DNA of 11,951 bases from Bacillota bacterium (lineage in GTDB: Bacteria; Bacillota; DTU025): assembly GCA_012842765.1 (NCBI GenBank), contig DUWJ01000374.1, positions 1-11,951 on the forward strand, written 5' to 3'. A model generated the notes under the pieces. That model did no database searches and was not told where the DNA came from. It worked only from the letters and a program-made list of their open reading frames with translations. This document shows, piece by piece, positions 6,999 to 11,951 of the stretch. Positions within the stretch are counted from its first letter, which is position 1; each line of letters opens with the position of its first letter. Position numbers and translations under genes: made by a program.

Positions 6999-9638
6999 TC
7001 AGGACGCAGAATGCGCCCGAACCACATCGACGCCGGCTTCGATCGCCGCCTCAAGCTTAGAGACATCTCTTCCTCCAGCCTGGGCCATATCGGGCCTGCC
7101 ACCTCCGCCTCCACCAGCTACTTTGGCCGCTTCGCGAACTATCGAGCCCGCGTTAAAGCCTTGTTTCACAAGATCGCGGCTGACCGTCGCAACGAAAAGA
7201 ACCTTCTCTTCCGCCTTAGATCCCAACAGTACAATGCCGGAACCTAGCTTGTCTCGCACAGCGTCTGCCAGATTGCGCAGAGCTTCCGGATCGGCCAGTT
7301 CGACAGGGGCAGCTACAACAGGAATGTCATCGACCATGATTCTGCCGGCAACCAACGAATCCACGCCGCCAACGGCCAGGCGCTCACGGAGGCGCGCGAT
7401 CTCCCGCTCCTTCTCCTTCAACTCGCCCAAGAGCTTCTCCACGCGCTCGACCATCATATCCTCAGGAACCTTAAGAATCTCAGCCAAGCTCTGAAACTCT
7501 CTATCCATATCGTTGAAACGCTGGAGGAACGCGTAACCGGTTATCGCTTCTATTCTGCGAACTCCTGCCGCAATACCGCTTTCTGACACGATTTTGACGA
7601 GGCCGATCTCTCCTGTTCGAGACACATGCGTCCCGCCGCACAATTCCAGACTGATATCGCCGATACCCACCATCCGGACTTCATCGCCATATTTCTCATC
7701 AAAGAGTGCTATTGCACCAAGCCTGTGGGCCTCGTCGATAGTAGTCATACTCACGTCAACAGGAATGTCCGCCATGACCCATCGATTTGCCAAAAGCTCG
7801 ACTTGGGCAAGCTCGTCCACGGTGAGTGCCTCAAAATGCGAAAAGTCAAACCTGAGTCGCTCGCCGTCCACGTATGAACCGGCCTGCTGCACGTGTTCTC
7901 CCAGGACTTGTCTGAGCGCAGCCTGGATAAGATGTGTGGCCGTGTGGTTTCGCATGGTGGCGGCTCTGCGATCTTCATCAACATACGCAATGACTCTATC
8001 GCCTACCTTCAGCGTGCCCCTTATCATATGAACCTGGTGGGTAATGACGCTTTCGAACGGTCGGCTGACGCTGCACACCTCCGCCACTGCACCCCTTGAC
8101 GAGACTATCAATCCCGTATCAGCCTGCTGTCCACCACCGGTCGGGTAGAACGGGGTCTTGTTCATCACTGTCTCGCCATCTTGGTCCTCGGAGAGCTCCG
8201 CAAGGCTGTTCCCATCTTTTCCGATTATGGCAATGATATTGGCCGTGTCCGCAAACTCATGGTACCCCACAAATTCCGTTGTCAAATCTCCGATTGTGTC
8301 ATGATACTTCGCGCTCTTCTCATCAAGGTAGGCATTCTCGCCCCGAGCGGCACGCGCCCGCTCTCTCTGAGCCTCCATTGCCTCATCGAAGTGGGCCTTG
8401 TCAACTTGGAGGCCGCGCTCTGATGCTATCTCCTCGGTCAGTTCGAACGGAAAACCGTACGTGTCATAAAGTTTGAAAGCATCCTCACCGGGGAGCATTC
8501 TACCCCCGTCCCGTTCGACCTCAGCAATAATCGATTCCAAAACTACAGACCCTTGTTCAAGCGCTGCAGCAAACCTTTCTTCCTCGAGAGCTATGGCCTT
8601 CAGTATGCGATCGCGATCGCGTGCAAGCTCCGGATATGGGGCGGCCATTACATCTATGACCGTATCAGCAACTTGTGGAAGGAAAGATCCCTCGATTCCA
8701 ACAAGTCTTCCATATCTGGCAGCCCGTCTGAGAAGGCGGCGCAGAACATATCCACGTCCCTCGTTTGTCGGGAAAATCCCATCCGCTACCATGAAAGCGG
8801 CGGCACGAACGTGGTCAGTAATCACCCTGATCGCCACGTCACTCTGGTGGTCGGCACCATATTCTACACAGGCCAGCTGAGCCGCTCGATCTCGCACCGC
8901 GCGAGTCTCATCGGTGTCGAAAATCGTCTCAGCCCCCTGAAGCACGGCCGCGACCCTTTCAAGTCCCATTCCAGTGTCGATTCCCGGCCGCTCAAGTGGA
9001 GTATAGTTTCCATCTTCGTCTTTATGGTATTGGATGAAGACGAGGTTCCACAGTTCAATGAATCTGCCACAGTCGCAGTCAAGACCGCATTCAGGAGATC
9101 CGCACCCCACATCGGCGCCACGGTCAATGTGTATTTCGGAACATGGGCCACATGGCCCAACCCCTATCTCCCAGAAGTTATCCTTCTTGCCTTTCCTGAT
9201 AATGCGATCTGCAGAAACACCTACCACATCGCGCCAGATATTAAAGGCTTCGTCATCATCGAGGTATATGGTTACCCAAAGGTTTTCAGGGGCTAAACCC
9301 AAGACATCAGTGACGAACTCCCACGCCCACGGTATTGCCTCGGCTTTGAAGTAGTCACCAAATGAGAAGTTGCCCAGCATCTCAAAGAAAGTGCCGTGAC
9401 GGGTAGTCTTCCCCACATTGTCTATGTCGCCGGTTCGCACACACTTCTGGCACGTTGTGACCCGTGTGTGCTCGGGCACTGCAGTGCCCAGAAAATACGG
9501 CTTAAACGGCACCATCCCCGCGGCTGTTAGGAGCAGGGTCGGATCGCCCGCCGGAACGAGCGGCGCTGACGGCAGAATTTTGTGCCCTTTTGATTCAAAA
9601 AACCTGAGATACGCTTGCCTTAGTTCATCGGTTTTCAC
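6999..9638 (-). CDS. alaS: Alanine-tRNA ligase
   Basis: AlaRS charges tRNA-Ala with alanine in the cytoplasm and hydrolyses mischarged Ser- and Gly-tRNA-Ala. The 879-residue protein has the full bacterial domain set. The class II catalytic core spans about 1-245: [19 protein letters not shown] (31-49), [20 protein letters not shown] (59-78), [18 protein letters not shown] (81-98) and [13 protein letters not shown] (223-235). A Cys-rich insert with [14 protein letters not shown] is at 179-192. The tRNA-recognition helices follow. The editing domain carries the zinc ligands HTATH (H565, H569) and CGGTH (C667, H671). A coiled coil (about 725-755) and the C-Ala/DHHA1 domain with the glycine-rich [16 protein letters not shown] (841-856) end the protein. 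The GTG at 9638 has GGGGTG six bases upstream. The gene leads the run through ireB towards DUF1292. No lesion is seen. Confidence 0.98.
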   Translation of the reverse strand: MKTDELRQAYLRFFESKGHKILPSAPLVPAGDPTLLLTAAGMVPFKPYFLGTAVPEHTRVTTCQKCVRTGDIDNVGKTTRHGTFFEMLGNFSFGDYFKAEAIPWAWEFVTDVLGLAPENLWVTIYLDDDEAFNIWRDVVGVSADRIIRKGKKDNFWEIGVGPCGPCSEIHIDRGADVGCGSPECGLDCDCGRFIELWNLVFIQYHKDEDGNYTPLERPGIDTGMGLERVAAVLQGAETIFDTDETRAVRDRAAQLACVEYGADHQSDVAIRVITDHVRAAAFMVADGIFPTNEGRGYVLRRLLRRAARYGRLVGIEGSFLPQVADTVIDVMAAPYPELARDRDRILKAIALEEERFAAALEQGSVVLESIIAEVERDGGRMLPGEDAFKLYDTYGFPFELTEEIASERGLQVDKAHFDEAMEAQRERARAARGENAYLDEKSAKYHDTIGDLTTEFVGYHEFADTANIIAIIGKDGNSLAELSEDQDGETVMNKTPFYPTGGGQQADTGLIVSSRGAVAEVCSVSRPFESVITHQVHMIRGTLKVGDRVIAYVDEDRRAATMRNHTATHLIQAALRQVLGEHVQQAGSYVDGERLRFDFSHFEALTVDELAQVELLANRWVMADIPVDVSMTTIDEAHRLGAIALFDEKYGDEVRMVGIGDISLELCGGTHVSRTGEIGLVKIVSESGIAAGVRRIEAITGYAFLQRFNDMDREFQSLAEILKVPEDMMVERVEKLLGELKEKEREIARLRERLAVGGVDSLVAGRIMVDDIPVVAAPVELADPEALRNLADAVRDKLGSGIVLLGSKAEEKVLFVATVSRDLVKQGFNAGSIVREAAKVAGGGGGGRPDMAQAGGRDVSKLEAAIEAGVDVVRAHSAS

Positions 9639-9713
9639 ATATTACACCCCATCTAGAAAGCCCCTGCCGCATAGCCGGGATGCTTCTGCAAACTCTCGTA
9701 AGTCTACTCAAGT

Positions 9714-9742
9714 ACATTATCATAACGCCGCTGCTCGCACAA
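9714..9742 (-). promoter_or_regulatory. Possible alaS promoter
   Basis: TTGTGC (9742-9737) lies 15 bases before GATAAT (9721-9716, five of six consensus) and 17 bases before TAATGT (9719-9714), which carries an extended TG motif. Neither pairing is ideal. It sits about 80 bases before the alaS start, downstream of the inverted repeat. Confidence 0.35.
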
Positions 9743-9800
9743 TACGGCATACGGCTCCACTCCCATCCTCCGCGTGCACAGGCTTCGCGCTATGAATAAC

Positions 9801-9831
9801 TGAAATGGCCACTGTGCCATGGCAGATTTCA
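9801..9831. repeat. Imperfect inverted repeat upstream of alaS
   Basis: Outer arms TGAAAT (9801-9806) and ATTTCA (9826-9831) flank a 10-bp perfect palindrome TGCCATGGCA (9815-9824), which is off centre. There is no T-run on either side. It could be an operator, part of a leader structure or chance. Confidence 0.35.
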
Positions 9832-10021
9832 GGCTTCCTCATGCGTTAGGCATACGGAATCCAATCTCCACAAGACGAAGCTGGATTTCCACTTCAAAGC
9901 GCCAAAAACGATTCATAAACCACTCCGGTACGAAGAAGACCACTTTACCCGCAAAACGCCAGGCCCACCATGTCAACGGCTGCCCAAAAGGCTAACAATT
10001 CAAGCCGAAACGAGGTGGGCC

Positions 10022-10037
10022 CCTTTCTCGGGAAAGG
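10022..10037 (-). terminator. Short hairpin after the OsmC gene, weak terminator candidate
   Basis: CCTTTC (10022-10027) pairs with GAAAGG (10032-10037) around a 4-base loop, seven bases after the OsmC stop. No T-run follows on the minus strand, so termination is doubtful. Confidence 0.25.
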
Positions 10038-10044
10038 CGCGCTC

Positions 10045-10455
10045 CTACAGAATCTCCCAGTCGATCTCAATGTCTACCGCTTTCTCCAACATCACATCGA
10101 CTTGACAGTATTTCAACCTGGCGAGATTAACCGCCCATTCTATGTCCCCATCGGTAACACCGCTCTCCTCAAACCTGAGCGAAGCATGGATTTTGGTGAA
10201 CACAGTCGGTGGCTGGGGTTCCCGTTCAGCCTCGATTGTCATGGACATCTTCCCCACATCAAGCCTCTTCTTCTCGAGCAAGGATTTTACGGTCATAGAG
10301 AGACAACCACCGAGAGAAAACAAGACCATTTCCATGGGAGTAGCGGCAGCGGCGCTCTTCCCTTCCTTATTCGAATCCATGACAACCCAGTGATTCGTGT
10401 CAGACTTGGCAAGCATAGTAAGGTCCGCAACATTGATTATCTCTGCTTTCATCAT
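10045..10455 (-). CDS. OsmC/Ohr-like protein
   Basis: OsmC/Ohr proteins are small cytoplasmic dimers. Characterised members reduce organic hydroperoxides with two cysteines. This 136-residue protein has the usual length. ATPMEMVLFSLGGCLSMTV carries the first conserved cysteine (C51) at the start of the central helix. LARLKYCQVDVML carries the second (C117). In classical members the second Cys is usually followed by Pro, and here it is Gln, so this may belong to an uncharacterised OsmC subgroup. The frame is open to an ATG at 10476, but GGGAGG lies five bases before the ATG at 10455, which I take as the start. A second ATG follows at once. The 141-base gap to the preceding gene and the dyad over a possible promoter suggest its own control. 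The substrate cannot be predicted. Confidence 0.88.
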   Translation of the reverse strand: MMKAEIINVADLTMLAKSDTNHWVVMDSNKEGKSAAAATPMEMVLFSLGGCLSMTVKSLLEKKRLDVGKMSMTIEAEREPQPPTVFTKIHASLRFEESGVTDGDIEWAVNLARLKYCQVDVMLEKAVDIEIDWEIL

Positions 10456-10479
10456 CTGTTCCTCCCTGCGCATCATGCA

Positions 10480-10514
10480 ACTGAATCATCACAATCGTCA
10501 GGCATTCAGTCCAA
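10480..10514 (-). promoter_or_regulatory. Operator-like dyad over a possible osmC promoter
   Basis: ACTGAAT (10480-10486) and ATTCAGT (10504-10510) are perfect 7-bp inverted arms separated by 17 bases. On the minus strand TTGGAC (10514-10509) and GATGAT (10490-10485, with an upstream TG) form a weak promoter with 18-base spacing. Each dyad arm overlaps one promoter hexamer, a typical repressor layout. No regulator gene is seen nearby. Confidence 0.35.
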
Positions 10515-10596
10515 GCCCTTCTATTCTACCTGTTGCCCTTCGTATCCTTCGCGCCCTGACCGGGTTAAGGTCCGAATCCTTGCGAGACGGGTAAGC

Positions 10597-11718
10597 TCAA
10601 TCTGTTGTCAACAGGAGCCTTTCTCCCAGTATGAATATGACAGCGGCTACTGGCACTGCAAAAAGTATCCCCATTACGCCAAAAAGGGCACCTCCCACGA
10701 GCAGCGCACCTATAACGGCCAGGGGATGCAAACCTACACAATCGCCCACAATCCTAGGGGAGACTATCGCCGACTCCACCTGTTGGATTAATGTGAATGC
10801 TACTGTCACTATGATCGCTGTGAGGGTAGATTTCTGAACAGCCATGAGAACAGCCGGTACCATGCCAAGGAGCGGGCCGAAGTAAGGTATTATCTCAAGA
10901 ATCCCAACCAGAACCCCTATGGGCAGCGCATATTCGACGCCAAGCAAGGCCAGTGAACCCCCTGTGGCCACGCCCACAAAGGTGCAGACGATTACCTGCC
11001 CCCTTACCCAACCGGCCAATGCTTCATCTATCCCGGAGATGGCACCCATTATCCTGTCGCGTGAATCTTGGGGTAGCCAAGATGCGAAACGTTCTTTAAT
11101 GTCATCCACGTCCCGAGTAAGATAAAAAGCGATCACAGGAGCAACTATGATGCTTCCCAGCTGCGAAATGAGGATGGATACACTGCGCCTTGCAGCCAAG
11201 GCAAACTCCCGAATATATGACTCGACCCCGGCCACAGCGGCTTCCGCTATGCGTGAAGTGGTTCGCTCAGGCAGGAATGTGACCTTCTGTCCCCATTCAT
11301 GAACCAACGTCTCCAAGCCTTTGCCGGTTCGCCATTCTGCCTTCGAACCTTCCTTATAATCCGGAGTTGGTTCCTGTAAGCTCGTGTCTGATCCACCGGA
11401 GTCCATTCCGAAACCGCTCGCGTCCGAAAAAACCCTCACAATCTCGTCCAGTTGCGCCGCCAGAGGCGGAATAACGAATATCAGCGAGTACCCTATTACA
11501 GCAGTCACCACCAAATAAGCCGTGAAGATAGCTGCAGATCTTTGGGCTCCCCGCGCCTCAATAATCATCACAAGCGGTCTTATGAGATAAGATATGGCAA
11601 TTGCGATCAGAAACGGCACGAAGGCGCGTCGCGCCTTGTAGGCAACGAACAAGGTCGCCACTACCGCAGTCATAATTGCTATGGCGCGCACTATCGCCGC
11701 GCCCCAGCGCGATGCCAC
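10597..11718 (-). CDS. AI-2E family transporter (PerM/YdbI-like permease)
   Basis: This is a polytopic inner-membrane protein of the AI-2E transporter family. Members have been linked to autoinducer-2 export or to Na+/H+ antiport, and most are uncharacterised. The diagnostic C-terminal half is present: GILEIIPYFGPLLGMVPAVL followed by QQVESAIVSPRIVGDCVGLH and PLAVIGALLVGG. Two helices at the N-terminus flank RRAFVPFLIAIAISYLIRPL. A third helix and a soluble loop of about 90 residues follow, and about five more membrane segments complete the fold. I chose the GTG at 11718 (373 residues). GAGGGA lies seven bases upstream, a perfect TATAAT lies 35 bases upstream, and the protein then starts right before the first helix as in relatives. 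A GTG at 11787 or a TTG at 11790, also with a G-rich site, would add 23 or 24 atypical residues. Confidence 0.92.
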   Translation of the reverse strand: MASRWGAAIVRAIAIMTAVVATLFVAYKARRAFVPFLIAIAISYLIRPLVMIIEARGAQRSAAIFTAYLVVTAVIGYSLIFVIPPLAAQLDEIVRVFSDASGFGMDSGGSDTSLQEPTPDYKEGSKAEWRTGKGLETLVHEWGQKVTFLPERTTSRIAEAAVAGVESYIREFALAARRSVSILISQLGSIIVAPVIAFYLTRDVDDIKERFASWLPQDSRDRIMGAISGIDEALAGWVRGQVIVCTFVGVATGGSLALLGVEYALPIGVLVGILEIIPYFGPLLGMVPAVLMAVQKSTLTAIIVTVAFTLIQQVESAIVSPRIVGDCVGLHPLAVIGALLVGGALFGVMGILFAVPVAAVIFILGERLLLTTD

Positions 11719-11752
11719 ATCCACATCCCTCACAGTCCACGAGGAGAAACTG

Positions 11753-11758
11753 ATTATA
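11753..11758 (-). promoter_or_regulatory. Perfect -10 hexamer upstream of the AI-2E family gene
   Basis: TATAAT on the minus strand, about 35 bases before the GTG at 11718. No good -35 is seen at 16-18 bases. If used, the longer reading frame from 11790 cannot be fully translated from this transcript. Confidence 0.4.
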
Positions 11759-11812
11759 TGCAGGTGCGCATCGACTCTACGCCGCACCAAGAACCCCTAC
11801 AGACGGCAAATA

Positions 11813-11846
11813 GACCGGCCACGGCAGGCAACGCCCGTGACCGGTC
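11813..11846 (-). terminator. Hairpin terminator candidate after the right-edge gene
   Basis: GACCGGCCACGG (11813-11824) and CCGTGACCGGTC (11835-11846) pair over 12 positions around a 10-base loop. The one non-Watson-Crick position is G-U in minus-strand RNA but C-A in plus-strand RNA, so the structure belongs to the minus strand. It lies 18 bases after a stop codon and is followed by only a short TATTT. Confidence 0.5.
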
Positions 11847-11864
11847 CTCCCTGACCATCGCTGG

Positions 11865-11951
11865 CTAGCTCTCACAGTCACCTGTGACGCGCCGCCCTAC
11901 AGACTGCATCGCCTCCACTACTGGCTCGGCCATAGTCCGAACTTGTCTGGA
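11865..11951 (-). CDS. C-terminal end of an unidentified gene
   Basis: One frame stays open from the window edge to a TAG at 11867-11865 and encodes 28 residues, SRQVRTMAEPVVEAMQSVGR then RVTGDCES. The other two frames close early. The segment looks like an amphipathic C-terminal helix, and the hairpin just after it supports a gene end. It is too short to assign to a family. Confidence 0.4.
   Translation of the reverse strand, partial: SRQVRTMAEPVVEAMQSVGRRVTGDCES

Larger units (their letters stand above)
9639..10044. other. 406-base gap between the OsmC gene and alaS
   Basis: No established gene fits here. I looked for a T-box leader of the kind found before many Firmicutes aminoacyl-tRNA synthetase genes and did not find the conserved AGGGTGGNACCGCG core on the minus strand. 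I see no tRNA. The stretch holds a hairpin next to the OsmC stop, a possible alaS promoter, an imperfect inverted repeat and a small minus-strand ORF. The ORF runs from an ATG at 9916 (GGAG six bases upstream) to the stop at 9839: MNRFWRFEVEIQLRLVEIGF, then RMPNA, 25 residues. A TTG at 9976 would extend it to 45 residues with more Trp and Phe. Coding status is unproven. Confidence 0.6.

Noticed and set aside
8553..9296. Plus-strand open frame of 247 codons
   Set aside because: It lies wholly antisense to the catalytic half of alaS, and its product shows no family features.
9970..10791. Plus-strand open frame of 273 codons
   Set aside because: It is antisense to the clear OsmC-like gene and the end of the AI-2E family gene, has no recognisable domain, and crosses two gene boundaries.

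Overview
The window looks like a chromosomal core region of a Bacillota (Firmicutes) bacterium. I cannot name the genus. All recognisable genes lie on the minus strand. The gene order alaS - ireB - ruvX - DUF1292 - mltG - udk - class B penicillin-binding protein follows the B. subtilis cluster yrzL-yrrK-yrzB-yrrL-(yrrM-N-O)-udk-(greA)-pbpI, without yrrM, yrrN, yrrO and greA. Strong AGGAGG-type ribosome binding sites, many GTG/TTG starts, an IreB-type phosphoprotein and a ferredoxin-like aldo/keto reductase fit a clostridia-like anaerobe. That placement is inference.

Layout in the direction of transcription (right to left). 11951-11865: C-terminal scrap of an unknown gene, followed by a hairpin (11813-11846). 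11718-10597: AI-2E family membrane protein, with a perfect TATAAT just upstream of the start I prefer. 10455-10045: OsmC-like protein, with an operator-like dyad over its possible promoter. 10044-9639: about 400 bp without an established gene. It holds a possible promoter, an inverted repeat and a small ORF rich in aromatic residues. 9638-6999: alaS. 6961-6698: ireB. 6693-4309: large protein with an alkaline-phosphatase-like domain and many membrane segments, function unknown. 4306-3358: aldo/keto reductase with two C-terminal 4Fe-4S motifs, broken by a frameshift and an in-frame TAA. 3346-2927: ruvX. 2776-2459: very acidic DUF1292 protein. An intrinsic terminator (2411-2374) closes this unit.

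A second unit starts from a promoter with a perfect -10 (2207-2179) and reads mltG (2129-1071) and udk (1037-414). Overlapping hairpins (412-381) follow. The first 84 codons of a class B penicillin-binding protein (252-1) run off the left edge.

The first unit combines translation (alaS), a probable substrate of a Ser/Thr kinase (IreB), RNA/DNA processing (ruvX) and accessory genes. The second combines cell-wall assembly (MltG, PBP) with pyrimidine salvage (Udk). I found no CRISPR array, insertion sequence, tRNA or rRNA. The two least ordinary items are the doubly broken reductase and the uncharacterised membrane protein beside it.
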